From: Luteimonas gilva
GTDB lineage: Bacteria; Pseudomonadota; Gammaproteobacteria; Xanthomonadales; Xanthomonadaceae
Length of the DNA stretch: 64,000 bases
Direction of reading: 5' to 3'
Assembly: GCF_005239095.1 (NCBI RefSeq)
Contig: NZ_SZUA01000001.1
Span: 1,035,049-1,099,048 of the forward strand
The notes below the pieces were generated by a model. That model was not told the DNA's origin and did not search any database. It was given only the letters and a program-made list of their open reading frames with translations. The stretch's first letter is position 1. Each line of letters begins with the position of its first letter. Below are positions 17,234 to 26,875 of the stretch, one piece after another. The translations under genes and the position numbers were made by a program.

Positions 17234-18346
17234 ATGTCGCGCATCAAATCGGTCGTGGCGGTATTCGCGGCAGCCTGCATCGCCGCCAGCGCAGCTTGTT
17301 CCCATGCCAGGCGCGAATCGGCCCCGGCGATCGGCTTCTCGCCTCCCGAAGGTTTCAACGGCGTCGTTCTCGTCGCCAGAGGCAGAGGCGAAGCGCCGCA
17401 GGTGATGACTTACGGCATCGCCGATGCGGAAGCCGGCCGCAGCGCTTCCAGGACGACCAAGTACCAGATCGGATCGGCGTCCAAATTCCTGACCGCCGTG
17501 ACGATGCTCCGGCTCGCGGACAAGGGAAAAATCGCGCTGGACGCGCCGATCGGCACCTGGCTGAAAGACTTGCCGTACAAAACCAAAACTTCGGTGACGC
17601 TTCGGCACCTGCTCACCAATAGAAGCGGCATCCCCAACGGGGTGATGGCCGTCTACAAGACCGATCGGAGCAAGGTGGAGCGGGACATCCCCGCAGCGGA
17701 GGCCTCGCGATTGTTCGGAAGCGATGCGCTGACGTCCGAGCCGGGAACGCAATGGGATTATTCGCTCACCAATTGGGTCCTGGTGAGGGCGATCGCGGAG
17801 CAAGCCTCGGGCCTGCCTTTCGAACAGGTCATGCACGAAGAAGTGTTCGCTCCGTTGGGCATCGCCCACAGCGGAATACCCGGGATGGCCTTCGAACTCG
17901 AGGACGCCGCGGCGGGCTATGCCGCGCTGCAACCGGCGCCGGTCCGCAAGACGAATCGAATACCGCCCTATGCCGCGGCATCTGGCACGGTCTACAGCAC
18001 CGTCGACGACCTGCGCGCGCTGATGGACGGCGTTTACCGCGACGGTTACCTGTCGCCTGCTTCTTTGCGCGAATTGGCCACCGTGGCGGTCCCGGACCAA
18101 GCCTACGCGTTGGGCGGTCGCGTGATCGACCTCACCGAGGGCGAAGCCACGAAGATCCTGTGGGAACCCGGGGAAACCGGCGCCTACCGGGCCGTCATCG
18201 CCTACGAACCGGTAACCGGCGCCTGCGTCGTCATCCTCAACAACACCGGTCTCCCGGCCGATCAGATCGGCGACAGCGCCAAGCGATTGATGCGCGAAGC
18301 GTTGCGCGGTTCGCAGCGGCAGTCTGGAAGCGAAACGAAATCCTGA
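17234..18346 (+). CDS. Serine hydrolase, beta-lactamase class C/EstB family, predicted lipoprotein
   Basis: A 370-residue secreted protein with signal peptide and lipobox-like ASAAC (Cys about 22). The beta-lactamase/transpeptidase-like fold is shown by the SxxK motif SASK, HLLTNRSGIPNG and EPGTQWDYSLTNWVLV. The second and third catalytic motifs are unusual: YSL stands where YxN is expected and GETG where HTG or KTG is expected. This suggests an esterase or peptidase rather than a beta-lactamase. ATG 17234, after GGGAA, is preferred over an earlier in-frame start at 17195 that would add a non-signal leader. Substrate unknown. Confidence 0.82.
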   Translation: MSRIKSVVAVFAAACIAASAACSHARRESAPAIGFSPPEGFNGVVLVARGRGEAPQVMTYGIADAEAGRSASRTTKYQIGSASKFLTAVTMLRLADKGKIALDAPIGTWLKDLPYKTKTSVTLRHLLTNRSGIPNGVMAVYKTDRSKVERDIPAAEASRLFGSDALTSEPGTQWDYSLTNWVLVRAIAEQASGLPFEQVMHEEVFAPLGIAHSGIPGMAFELEDAAAGYAALQPAPVRKTNRIPPYAAASGTVYSTVDDLRALMDGVYRDGYLSPASLRELATVAVPDQAYALGGRVIDLTEGEATKILWEPGETGAYRAVIAYEPVTGACVVILNNTGLPADQIGDSAKRLMREALRGSQRQSGSETKS

Positions 18347-18363
18347 CACGGGCTGTTATGCGG

Positions 18364-18412
18364 TGATGTTTTTTGCATCACAATGCATGCTTTGAATTTG
18401 CATAGGCATATC
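18364..18412. promoter_or_regulatory. Candidate operator upstream of the XRE-sulP pair
   Basis: Short AT-rich segment with inverted repeats TGATG/CATCA and TGCAT/ATGCA and three spaced GCAT units between 18374 and 18403. It lies just ahead of the XRE regulator, a common site for autoregulation. No clear -35/-10 pair was settled. Confidence 0.3.
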
Positions 18413-18445
18413 TGAAGCCCAATAATCGGCTTCGGAGGCATGCCC

Positions 18446-18697
18446 ATGATCTCTGCAGCCCAGATGCGCGCCGCACGCGCCTTGCTCGGCATCGACCAGC
18501 GTACGCTGGCGCAGGTGGCCGGCGTTTCCTTGCCCACCATCCAACGCATGGAAGCCAGCCGCGGCAACGTGCGCGGCACGGTCGAGACGCTGACCAAAAT
18601 CGTCGAAGCCTTGGATGCCGCGGGCATCGAGTTGATCGGCAATGAACAGCCCAGCCAAGCCCGCGGCCGCGGCGTGCGGTTCAAGGAACCGTCGTGA
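18446..18697 (+). CDS. Small XRE-family helix-turn-helix regulator
   Basis: An 83-residue DNA-binding protein: helix-turn-helix at about 8-60 (ARALLGIDQRTLAQVAGVSL, then PTIQRMEAS), with a short basic tail. ATG 18446 is chosen because GGAGG lies 7 nt upstream; the earlier ATG 18440 is only 1 nt from it. The stop overlaps the sulP start by 4 nt (GTGA), so the regulator and transporter are translationally coupled. It probably controls its own operon; the signal is unknown. Confidence 0.88.
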   Translation: MISAAQMRAARALLGIDQRTLAQVAGVSLPTIQRMEASRGNVRGTVETLTKIVEALDAAGIELIGNEQPSQARGRGVRFKEPS

Positions 18698-20388
18698 CGC
18701 CTGTGAAATTTTCCCGGTACGCGGGCATGTTCGTGCCCAAGCTATATACCGTGCTGCGCCAGGGCTACGGTTGGAGCGATCTGCGCGCGGACGCCGTCGC
18801 CGGATTCACCGTCGCTGTCGTCGCGCTGCCTTTGGCGATGGCTTTGGCGATCGCCAGCGGCACCACCCCGGAGAAAGGTCTGTACACGGCCATCGTCGCC
18901 GGCTTCTTGATCTCTGCGCTCGGTGGCTCGCGCGTGCAGATAGGCGGACCGACCGCAGCCTTCATTCCGGTAGTGTTCGTGGTGATCCAGAAGTTCGGCT
19001 TCGGCGGCTTGGTCTTGTGCACCTTGCTGGCCGGCTTGATGCTCATCGCAGCCGGATTGATGGGCCTGGGCACGCTGATGAAGTACATGCCGCAACCGGT
19101 GATCACCGGCTTCACCGCCGGCATCGCGGTCAGCATCTTCTCCAGCCAGGTGAAGGATCTGCTCGGCTTGCGCATGGACGCCGTGCCGGCCGAATTCATC
19201 GCGCGCTGGAGCGCATACGCGAAGCATCTGGGCACCGCGCAGCCGGCGGCGATCGCGTTGGCTGCGCTCGGTATGGCCGCGATCCTGGCCTTGCGCCGCT
19301 GGAGGCCGGGTTGGCCGGCTTTTCTGATCGCGCTGCTGGCCTGCACGGCGGTCTGCGTCGCATTCGCGATGCCGGCCGAAACCATCGGCAGCCGCTTTGG
19401 CGCGCTGCCTACGGCCTTGCCGGATTTCGATTTTCCGCGCATTCCATTCGAGCGGACCTTCGAACTGCTGCCCAGTTCCTTCACCATCGCCTTCCTCGCC
19501 GGAGTCGAATCGCTGCTGTCGGCGGTGGTCGCGGACGGCATGATCGGCGGACGGCATCGTTCGAACGGCGAGTTGGTCGCGCAAGGCGTGGCCAACGTCG
19601 GCTCGGCGCTGTTCGGCGGCCTGCCGGCGACCGGCGCGATCGCGCGCACTGCGACCAACGTGCGCGCCGGCGCGCGTTCGCCGGTCGCGGGCATGTTGCA
19701 CGCCGCATTCTTGCTGCTGTTCATGCTCTTGCTCGCGCCGCTGATGCGCTACGTGCCGTTGGCGGCTCTGGCCGCCGTGCTGCTGGTCGTGGCCTGGAAC
19801 ATGAGCGAATACCAGCATTTCCGCCACACGATGTCGGCGCCGAAAGGCGATCGGCTGGTGCTGCTGCTGACCTTCTTCTTGACGGTGTTCTTCGACCTGA
19901 CCGTGGCGATCGAAGCCGGCATGGTCGTCGCCGCTTTCGTCTTCATGTTCCGCATGGCCGAAGCGGTCGAAGTGAGTTCGGGCGTACGCCTGCTGGACGA
20001 GAACGGCGCGGAAGAAGATCCCCAAGCCGCCGACGACGACCAACGCGCGTCGCTGCCCAGGGGTGTGGAGGTATTCCAGATCAACGGGCCCCTGTTCTTC
20101 GGCGCATCCAACCGGCTGGACAATCTGCTCGACCAGTTCATCTCGCCGCCCAAGGCCTTCATCTTGCGCATGCGGTTGGTGCCGATCGTCGACGCCAGCG
20201 GCGTGCATGCGCTGAAGACGCTCGCGGAGCGTTGCCGGCGTCGCGGCATCGTCCTCATCATTTCGGGGCTGCAGCCGCAGCCGCGCCGGGTGATCGCGGA
20301 CATGCATCTGGACGAACGCGAGGGCCTGCACTTCGTCCCCGATTATCCACGGGCGCTGCAATTGGCGGAGTCCATCGTCGCAGATTAG
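18694..20388 (+). CDS. SulP family inorganic anion transporter with STAS domain
   Basis: A 564-residue inner-membrane protein. Residues about 25-420 contain 10-12 hydrophobic segments with the SulP patterns VVALPLAMALAIASG, GLYTAIVAGFL, QIGGPTAAFI and FTAGIAVSIF. A cytoplasmic STAS domain follows (about 445-560: VEVFQINGPLFFGASNRLDN; DASGVHALKTL). The family moves sulfate, bicarbonate or dicarboxylates; nothing here fixes the substrate. The GTG start overlaps the XRE stop. Convergent with the MFS gene 45 nt downstream, with a small CTCCC/GGGAG hairpin between. Confidence 0.92.
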   Translation: MTPVKFSRYAGMFVPKLYTVLRQGYGWSDLRADAVAGFTVAVVALPLAMALAIASGTTPEKGLYTAIVAGFLISALGGSRVQIGGPTAAFIPVVFVVIQKFGFGGLVLCTLLAGLMLIAAGLMGLGTLMKYMPQPVITGFTAGIAVSIFSSQVKDLLGLRMDAVPAEFIARWSAYAKHLGTAQPAAIALAALGMAAILALRRWRPGWPAFLIALLACTAVCVAFAMPAETIGSRFGALPTALPDFDFPRIPFERTFELLPSSFTIAFLAGVESLLSAVVADGMIGGRHRSNGELVAQGVANVGSALFGGLPATGAIARTATNVRAGARSPVAGMLHAAFLLLFMLLLAPLMRYVPLAALAAVLLVVAWNMSEYQHFRHTMSAPKGDRLVLLLTFFLTVFFDLTVAIEAGMVVAAFVFMFRMAEAVEVSSGVRLLDENGAEEDPQAADDDQRASLPRGVEVFQINGPLFFGASNRLDNLLDQFISPPKAFILRMRLVPIVDASGVHALKTLAERCRRRGIVLIISGLQPQPRRVIADMHLDEREGLHFVPDYPRALQLAESIVAD

Positions 20389-20433
20389 GACGCGATTGAT
20401 CGACGGCCGCTCTCCCGCTTGTGGGAGAAGTTT

Positions 20434-21996
20434 TCATCCGCCGCCTTCCGAAGCGCAAGCCGGTGCTTCGACAACGGCCCGCCCGCGCGAAAAAATCGCG
20501 GCGCTGAGCGCGGCGATAGCCCAGACGCCGATGCCGCCGTAGAGCATCACATTGCCGAACCCGTCGGTGAGCGCGGCGCGGACGACGTCGCCGGAAGCAT
20601 CCAGCGCCGCCAGTTGCGGAAATTCCTGCCGCACGGCCACGAGGTTTCCGCCCGCGAGCCGTTCGGCGATGGCGCGCAACTGCGTCGCGTCGAACGCGGC
20701 GCCGAAGGCTCCGCGCAGGGAGGCATGGATTCCCGCCACCAGGATCGCGCCCATTACGGCGATGTTGATCGCCAGCGTGATCAGCCTGGCGCTGATGTCC
20801 ATGCCGGACGCCATGCCGGCGCGATTCGCCGGCACCGAGCCCGTGGTCATGTTGGTCGCCGGCGTGGTGGTCAGACCCAGGCCGATGCCCGCCACGAGCG
20901 CGCCCGGCAGCACGGCCAATCCGCTGCCCTGCCCGAAACCGCTTCCGAGCTTCATCAGCAGGAAGCCCAGGCCGATCGCTAACAATCCGGCGGGAATCAC
21001 AATGCTCGCCTGATAACGCATGAGCAGGTATTGCGCGATCGGCGGCATCACCAGATACGGCAGTGTGTAAGCGAGCAACAACAAACCCGTCGCAGTGTTG
21101 TCGTAGCCGAGCGCCGCGGAGAAATACAGCGGCAGATAGATCATGAAAGGCCAGTAGCTCAAATTCATGCCCACGCAGCCGAGGATCGCGCCGGAGAAAT
21201 CGCGGATCTTGAACACCGAGAAATCGAACATCGGATGCGGGTGGAATTTCTCCACCAGCACGAAGGCGACGAGACTCACCAGCGTCGCGGCGGCGACGCC
21301 GAGGATGATCCAATTGGAGAAACCGAGATCCGCGCCCTGCGTGATGGCGTAAGTGAGGCCGAGCACCGCCGCGGTCAGCGTCAGGATGCCGAGCAAGTCC
21401 AGCTTCCCTGCATGCGGATCCCGCGACTCCTGCACGGCGCCATAGGTCAGCACGATGCCGAGCGCCGCCAACGGCACGTGCGCCAGGAAAATCCAGCGCC
21501 AGTCGAGCACGGCGAGCATGGCGCCACCGATCGCCGGACCGAAGCCCAGGCCGATGCCGGAAACGACGCCCCAGATCGCGAACGCATGGCCGCGGGCCTT
21601 TCCCTCCGGAAATTGGTGCGACAGCACGGCGATCGAGCAGATCAAGATCGCGCCGCCCGCCATGCCCTGCAGGAAACGGCCGACGATCAGCCAATGCGTG
21701 TCGGGCGCCAGCCCGCACAGCAGCGAGGTGAGGCCGAACGCGACGGTGCTGACGACGAACACACGCCTGCGGCCGAAGCGATCGGCCAGCGTCCCGGTGG
21801 CCATCAGCACCGTGGTGCAGGCGATGGTGTAGGCATTCATGATCCACTGCAGCGCCTTGAAATCGGCGCCGAGGACCTTCTCCAGGTCCGGCAGGATGAT
21901 CGGCACGCTGGAGATCTCCAGGCCGAACATCAAACCGGCCAGGCAGATGGCGATCAGGGCGATGGTGTTTGAGCGGCTGGAAGGCGCGGCGGGCAT
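20434..21996 (-). CDS. MFS transporter, DHA2 (14-TMS) drug:H+ antiporter type
   Basis: A 520-residue inner-membrane protein with about 14 hydrophobic segments. DHA2 motifs visible are LADRFGRRRVF (motif A), IVGRFLQGMAGGAI, and the motif C-like GIGLGFGPAIGGAML, then LDWRWIFLAHVPLA. It is divergent from a LysR gene across a 107-bp AT-rich region, so it is probably that regulator's target. Role inferred: export of a toxic or signalling compound; substrate unknown. Start ATG 21996; an upstream reading adds unlikely Arg-rich sequence. Confidence 0.9.
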   Translation of the reverse strand: MPAAPSSRSNTIALIAICLAGLMFGLEISSVPIILPDLEKVLGADFKALQWIMNAYTIACTTVLMATGTLADRFGRRRVFVVSTVAFGLTSLLCGLAPDTHWLIVGRFLQGMAGGAILICSIAVLSHQFPEGKARGHAFAIWGVVSGIGLGFGPAIGGAMLAVLDWRWIFLAHVPLAALGIVLTYGAVQESRDPHAGKLDLLGILTLTAAVLGLTYAITQGADLGFSNWIILGVAAATLVSLVAFVLVEKFHPHPMFDFSVFKIRDFSGAILGCVGMNLSYWPFMIYLPLYFSAALGYDNTATGLLLLAYTLPYLVMPPIAQYLLMRYQASIVIPAGLLAIGLGFLLMKLGSGFGQGSGLAVLPGALVAGIGLGLTTTPATNMTTGSVPANRAGMASGMDISARLITLAINIAVMGAILVAGIHASLRGAFGAAFDATQLRAIAERLAGGNLVAVRQEFPQLAALDASGDVVRAALTDGFGNVMLYGGIGVWAIAALSAAIFSRGRAVVEAPACASEGGG

Positions 21997-22052
21997 CGAT
22001 CAGGGCCAACGGGAGGTTGCGGCCCATTCTCGGTAGCCCCGCAACATGATTC

Positions 22053-22098
22053 AAACGAATAAATTTCATTTTATTAATCGATAATATTAATTAATATG
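22053..22098. promoter_or_regulatory. AT-rich divergent LysR/MFS operator region
   Basis: Only short AT-rich patch nearby. It contains TTATTAATCGATAA and ATTAATTAATAT, giving overlapping inverted repeats of the T-N11-A type expected for LysR regulators, and it also supplies -10-like hexamers for both strands. Confidence 0.45.
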
Positions 22099-22103
22099 CC
22101 GCC

Positions 22104-22958
22104 ATGAACTTCGATCCCACCCTGCTGCGCACCTTCGTCGCGGTACAGGAATCCAAGGGATTCACCAAGGCGGCGGCGCGGTTGCACCTTACCCAATCGG
22201 CGGTCAGCCACCAGATCCGCCGTCTGGAGGAACAGGTCGGCCGCCCCCTGCTCCACCGCACGACGCGGCGCCTGGCCCTGACCGAGGACGGCGAGGAATT
22301 CCTGCGCCACGCCGAACAGATCCTGCATTCCTTCGACGCCCTCGCCCAGCGCTTCCGCACCTCGCCGATCTCCGGCTCCGTGCGCTTCGGCGTGCCGGAA
22401 AGCTACATGGGCGAGCGCCTGCCGCAGGTGCTCTGCCAGTTCCGTCGCGCCTTCCCCGATGTACGGCTGGAAGCGAGCGTGGCGGTGAACCTGGATCTGC
22501 ATCGCATGGTGCAGACGGGAGAACTCGATCTCGCGGTCGTACCGGTGGTGGCCGGCGCGATGGAGGGCATCCTGCTGCAGCGCGCGCCGCTGCACTGGGT
22601 CGCGACCGAGAACTTCGAATTGCCGCGCGAGGCCTCGCTGCCGATCGCCTTTTCCGCACCGCCCTGCATCTGCCGCCTGCTGACCCTGGAAGCCTTGAAC
22701 GCCACCACGCTGCACTGGCATTCCGTGTTCACCTCGCCCAGCTTGGCCGACCTGCGCGCCGCGGCGCTGACCGGCCTGGCCATCGCGGCGCTTTCGCCGC
22801 AGAACATGCAACCCGGAATGAAGATCCTCGACGGGAACTACGGCCTTCCGCCCTTGCCGGACCTCGACACGCTCCTGATCTATGGCGAGGACGAACCGAC
22901 GCCCGCCGTGCGCGAATTCGGGCGGCTGATCCAACAGGAATCAGCTGCCGCAAAATGA
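22104..22958 (+). CDS. LysR family transcriptional regulator
   Basis: A 284-residue regulator: winged helix-turn-helix at about 1-62 ([20 protein letters not shown], then [16 protein letters not shown]), followed by a LysR substrate-binding fold (about 88-280). Start ATG 22104. The divergent MFS exporter is the natural target. The gene ends 4 nt before thiD, so thiD may be cotranscribed, although a functional link to thiamine is not evident. Effector unknown. Confidence 0.92.
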   Translation: MNFDPTLLRTFVAVQESKGFTKAAARLHLTQSAVSHQIRRLEEQVGRPLLHRTTRRLALTEDGEEFLRHAEQILHSFDALAQRFRTSPISGSVRFGVPESYMGERLPQVLCQFRRAFPDVRLEASVAVNLDLHRMVQTGELDLAVVPVVAGAMEGILLQRAPLHWVATENFELPREASLPIAFSAPPCICRLLTLEALNATTLHWHSVFTSPSLADLRAAALTGLAIAALSPQNMQPGMKILDGNYGLPPLPDLDTLLIYGEDEPTPAVREFGRLIQQESAAAK

Positions 22959-22962
22959 GCGC

Positions 22963-23772
22963 ATGACCGACCGCCTCCCGCCTTCTGCCCTCACCGTCGC
23001 CGGCTCCGATTCCGGCGGCGGCGCCGGCATCCAAGCCGATCTCAAGACCTTCGCCGCGCACGGCGTGCACGGCTTGAGCGCGATCGCCGCGCTGACCGCG
23101 CAGCACACCCGCGGCGTGACCGCGGTGCACGTGCCGCCGATCGATTTCCTGCTCGCTCAGATAGACGCCTGCTTCGAGGATTTCGAGATCGGTGCGGTCA
23201 AACTGGGCATGCTGGCCAATGCCAGCGTGATCGGCGCCGTGGCCGATGCGCTGCGCGCGCATGAACCGCCGTTCGTGGTGCTCGATCCGGTGATGGTGGC
23301 CACCTCCGGCGCACGCCTGCTCGAACCTGAAGCGCTGCAGGCATTGCGCGAGCGGCTGCTGCCGTCGGCTTCGGTCGCCACGCCGAACCTGCCCGAAGCC
23401 GAACTGCTGCTCGGGCATCCGATCGCCGACCGCGACGGGATGCGCACGGCGGCTTCCGAATTGCTCGATCTCGGCGCCCGCGCCGTGTTGCTGAAGGGCG
23501 GGCATCTGATCGACGAAGGCGACGTCGTCGACATCTACGCCGACGCCGGTGGGCTGCGCGAGATCGCCCACCCGCGCCTGCGCATCGAAGCCCACGGCAC
23601 CGGCTGCACGCTCGCTTCGGCGATCGCCGCGAATCTCTGCTTGGGCCTGTCCGTCGCCGACGCCTGCGCAGCCGCGACCGATTACGTGCATCGCGCCTTG
23701 CGGCAGGGCTATCGGCCCGGCCGAAGCGATATAGTCGTGCTCGATCATTTCGGCGCCGCACGGACGCAATGA
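22963..23772 (+). CDS. thiD: Hydroxymethylpyrimidine/phosphomethylpyrimidine kinase
   Basis: Ribokinase-fold kinase making HMP-PP for thiamine. The 269-residue protein has [47 protein letters not shown] and [15 protein letters not shown] (anion hole and catalytic region). Length fits E. coli ThiD (266). The stop overlaps the start of the following hydrolase by 4 nt (ATGA). No other thi genes are in view. Confidence 0.96.
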   Translation: MTDRLPPSALTVAGSDSGGGAGIQADLKTFAAHGVHGLSAIAALTAQHTRGVTAVHVPPIDFLLAQIDACFEDFEIGAVKLGMLANASVIGAVADALRAHEPPFVVLDPVMVATSGARLLEPEALQALRERLLPSASVATPNLPEAELLLGHPIADRDGMRTAASELLDLGARAVLLKGGHLIDEGDVVDIYADAGGLREIAHPRLRIEAHGTGCTLASAIAANLCLGLSVADACAAATDYVHRALRQGYRPGRSDIVVLDHFGAARTQ

Positions 23773-24605
23773 CGACTCGAGCCCACGAATACCCCGTCGT
23801 CGCCGACGACGGCCATCGCTGGACGCTGCTTGCGCGCATTCCCGAACGATCGCGCGCATCGCTGCTGTGGCTGCCGGCGCTCGGCGTGGCGGCGAAACAC
23901 TACATTCCCTTCGCCGAATCCTTGGCGCAACGGGGCGTCGCGGTGTTCCTGCACGAATGGCGCGGCAACGGTTCGAGCGATGTGCGCGCGGATCGCGCGC
24001 ACGATTGGGGCTATCGCGAATTGCTGCTGCAGGATTTGCCGGCCAGCGAAGCCGCCGTCGCGCAGGCGGCGGCCGGCAATCCCCGCCTCATCGGCGGCCA
24101 CAGCTTGGGCGGGCAGCTGGCTTGCTGCCGCTTGGGATTGGCGCCGGGCATCGCGCAAGGCCTGTGGCTGGTGGCCAGCGGCTCGCCGTATTGGCGCACG
24201 TTCCCTGCTCCGAACCGGCTTTGGTTGCCGCTGGCCTATCGCTTCCTGCCTTGGCTGGCGCGATGGCGCGGCGCGCTGCCGGGACGCCTGATCGGTTTCG
24301 GCGGCAACGAGGCGCGCGGCGTCATCCGCGATTGGGCGCGCAGCGGCTTGAGCGGGATCTATCGCGCGGAAGGCATCGCCGCCGACATGGAAGCGGGCAT
24401 GTCGCAGATCCGGCTTCCGGTGCACGCCTTGGTCATGGCGGACGATTGGCTGGGCCCGGCCGCTTCGCTGCGCTTCCTGCTGTCCAAGCTGCCGGAGTCG
24501 CAAGCCGAGGTCGAGATCGTCGACGCGTCCGCGCTGGCCGCGCGGGCCGATCATTTCGCCTGGATGAAGAAGCCGGATGTCCTGGCGGCGAAATTCGCCG
24601 GGTAA
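23769..24605 (+). CDS. Alpha/beta hydrolase, serine aminopeptidase-like
   Basis: A 278-residue alpha/beta hydrolase. The nucleophile elbow is GGHSLGGQLA (Ser about 114), with HEWRGNGSSD upstream as oxyanion-region sequence and a candidate catalytic His in RADHFAWM near residue 263; the acid may be the Asp in MADDWLGPA. No signal peptide, so cytoplasmic. It overlaps thiD by 4 nt, hence probably one transcript. Substrate unknown. Confidence 0.82.
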   Translation: MTTRAHEYPVVADDGHRWTLLARIPERSRASLLWLPALGVAAKHYIPFAESLAQRGVAVFLHEWRGNGSSDVRADRAHDWGYRELLLQDLPASEAAVAQAAAGNPRLIGGHSLGGQLACCRLGLAPGIAQGLWLVASGSPYWRTFPAPNRLWLPLAYRFLPWLARWRGALPGRLIGFGGNEARGVIRDWARSGLSGIYRAEGIAADMEAGMSQIRLPVHALVMADDWLGPAASLRFLLSKLPESQAEVEIVDASALAARADHFAWMKKPDVLAAKFAG

Positions 24606-24704
24606 TGCGGTCGCATAAGGCGGTAGTTCAACGTTGTTTCGCAGTTACAACGATATTCGCCGCCTACTCATCGCGATGACTGGCGATACCTACCGGAGAG
24701 ATCG

Positions 24705-25676
24705 ATGAAAACCCTCGTCTTGCTCGCTGCCCTCACCATCGCATCGGCGTTGACCGCCTGTTCGCGCCAAGCGGAAGCGCCCGCGCCCGAAACGCCTCCG
24801 GCGACGGCGCCCGCCGCATCGGCCCCCGTTTCCGATAACAGCGATGCGAAGACTTTCGCCCTCGGCGCTTATTCGGCCATCGCCCTGCGCGACGGCGCGT
24901 TGGAATTCGCCAACGACGGCAAAACCTTCGGCGTCGGCCATAAGCCCGAGGAAGTCGCCGCGCTTCTGACCGGCGCCGGCCTGCCGACGGATAAATTGGA
25001 CTTGAGCCTGCAACCGCTGCTGGTGAAAACCGCGGACAAAGTGCTGCTGTTCGATACCGGCGCCGGCACGAACATGGGCGCGAGCGGCGGCAAGCTGCCC
25101 GCCTCTCTGGCGGCCGCGGGCGTCGATCCCGCCAGCGTCACCGACGTTTTCATTTCGCACGCCCACGGCGATCACGTCGGCGGCCTGGTCGGCGCCGACG
25201 GCGCGCTGGCTTTCCCCAACGCCACGATCCACATCTCTTCGCCGGAGTGGGCCTTCCTCGCCGGGATGGACGCGGAAACGGCGTCGCATGTGGCGATCGC
25301 CGCGCATCCCGCCTTGGTGGCCGCGATGAAGCCCAAGGTCGCCGCGTTCGCACCCGGCGCGGACATCATTCCCGGCGTCATCAAGGCCGTCCAGATCAAG
25401 GGCCACACGCCGGGGCATTCCGGCTACCTGATCGTTTCGAACCAGGATTCGCTGCTCTACATCGGCGATGCGATGCACCACGCCATCGTGTCGGTGCAGA
25501 AACCGGACTGGACCATCGCATTCGATTCCGACGCCCCCGCTGCGCAAGCCAGCCGCGAGGAGTTGCTCGCTCGCAGCGCCGACAGCGGGCAGCGCATCTA
25601 TGCCGTGCATTTCCCGTTCCCGGGCGTGGGCAAGATCGAGCGCCGCGGCGGCGGATTCGTCTGGGTTCCGGAATAA
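24705..25676 (+). CDS. Metallo-beta-lactamase-fold lipoprotein hydrolase
   Basis: A 323-residue exported protein: signal peptide with lipobox LTAC (Cys about 19), an Ala/Pro-rich linker to about 45, then the MBL fold. The zinc motif HxHxDH appears as SHAHGDHVGG near residue 150, with later ligands in GHTPGHSGY and GDAMHHA. The final His ligand is probably in AVHFPFPGVG. The Ala/Pro-rich linker suggests a membrane-tethered periplasmic enzyme of quorum-quenching or general esterase type. GGAGAG precedes ATG 24705. Substrate not evident. Confidence 0.86.
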   Translation: MKTLVLLAALTIASALTACSRQAEAPAPETPPATAPAASAPVSDNSDAKTFALGAYSAIALRDGALEFANDGKTFGVGHKPEEVAALLTGAGLPTDKLDLSLQPLLVKTADKVLLFDTGAGTNMGASGGKLPASLAAAGVDPASVTDVFISHAHGDHVGGLVGADGALAFPNATIHISSPEWAFLAGMDAETASHVAIAAHPALVAAMKPKVAAFAPGADIIPGVIKAVQIKGHTPGHSGYLIVSNQDSLLYIGDAMHHAIVSVQKPDWTIAFDSDAPAAQASREELLARSADSGQRIYAVHFPFPGVGKIERRGGGFVWVPE

Positions 25677-25756
25677 ACGAAGGACGCCGCAGATCCGCGC
25701 AACCGCATCGACGTAGGACGTATCTCCTGTCGGAGACGAACCCGAGGAGATGAACG

Positions 25757-26863
25757 ATGGTCGAATGGATCCGCGCGGCGGCACTCGCCGCGGCGCTGAC
25801 ATGGGGCGGCGCAGCGGCGGCCGCGAACGACGACGGCTTGCGCGAAGCGGCGCGGATCGTCGGCGAGGCCCAGAAAATCCTCGGCGAGGACGGCATCGAG
25901 ACGACCGAACAGGTCGAACTGGGCGGCATTCCGCAGACGATCAACGTACGCGGGCGCCATCGCGACAATCCCCTCTTGCTGGTGCTGCACGGCGGCCCCG
26001 GCTTGCCGATGATGCCCGTCGCCCACCAATACCTGCGGCCGCTGGAGGAATTCTTCACGGTCGTGCAATGGGACCAGCGCGGCGCCGGCAAGACTTATGC
26101 GGCGAACGATCCCGAAAAAATCGGGCCGACGATGAGCGTGGAGCGGATGGCGGCCGATGCCGAGGAACTCGCCGCCTATCTGCGCAAGCGCTATCGCAAG
26201 GACAAGATCGTGCTGCTGGGCCATTCCTGGGGCACGGTGCTCGGCACCCGGCTCGCGCAGAAGCATCCGGATTGGTTCTACGCCTACGTGGGCGTCGGCC
26301 AAGCGGTCGATGTGCAGGAGAACGAACGGCTCGGTTACGAAGCGGTGCTGCGTTGGGCACGGTCGCAAGGCAATGCGCAGGCCGTGCGCGAGCTGGAAAG
26401 CATCGCGCCTTACCCGCCCGATCCCACGAAGATGTCGGTGGCGCGGCAACTCGAGATCCTCGACCTGCAGCGCAAATGGCTGACCCAGGCCGGCGGCTAC
26501 CTGTGGCGACGCACGGACGACCACTATGGCGACATCGTCGGCCTCAGCCCCGAGTATTCGCCCGAGGACAAGACCGCATGGGCCAAGGGCTTGGGTTTCA
26601 GCCTGGAAACCCTCTGGCCGGAAATCGTAGCGCTGAATTTCCAAGCCGCGACGCGATTCGATTGCCCGCTCGTGCTCTTCCACGGCCGCCACGATCTGAA
26701 TACTTCCGCCGAACTGGCCGGACGCTGGTTCGAAAGGATCCAGGCGCCTTCGAAGAAAATGGTGTGGTTCGACTATTCGGGCCACATGGTCTTCGAAGAG
26801 GAACCGGGGCGCTTCATGCTGGCGCTAGTGCGGGATGTGCTGCCGCTGACCCGCAACCGCTAG
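25757..26863 (+). CDS. Secreted alpha/beta hydrolase, proline iminopeptidase-like
   Basis: A 368-residue protein with a signal peptide (about 1-23, ending AAAAAN), then a peptidase S33-type hydrolase: LVLHGGPGLPMM, WDQRGAGKTY, nucleophile LLGHSWGTVLG (Ser about 155), Asp in FHGRHDLNTS and His in YSGHMVFEE. These HGGPG and DQRGAGKS-like motifs are typical of proline iminopeptidases. Start ATG 25757 follows GAGGAG. It is 80 nt after the MBL-fold gene, same strand. Periplasmic location is inferred. Confidence 0.87.
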   Translation: MVEWIRAAALAAALTWGGAAAAANDDGLREAARIVGEAQKILGEDGIETTEQVELGGIPQTINVRGRHRDNPLLLVLHGGPGLPMMPVAHQYLRPLEEFFTVVQWDQRGAGKTYAANDPEKIGPTMSVERMAADAEELAAYLRKRYRKDKIVLLGHSWGTVLGTRLAQKHPDWFYAYVGVGQAVDVQENERLGYEAVLRWARSQGNAQAVRELESIAPYPPDPTKMSVARQLEILDLQRKWLTQAGGYLWRRTDDHYGDIVGLSPEYSPEDKTAWAKGLGFSLETLWPEIVALNFQAATRFDCPLVLFHGRHDLNTSAELAGRWFERIQAPSKKMVWFDYSGHMVFEEEPGRFMLALVRDVLPLTRNR

Positions 26864-26875
26864 CGGTCGGCTTTC

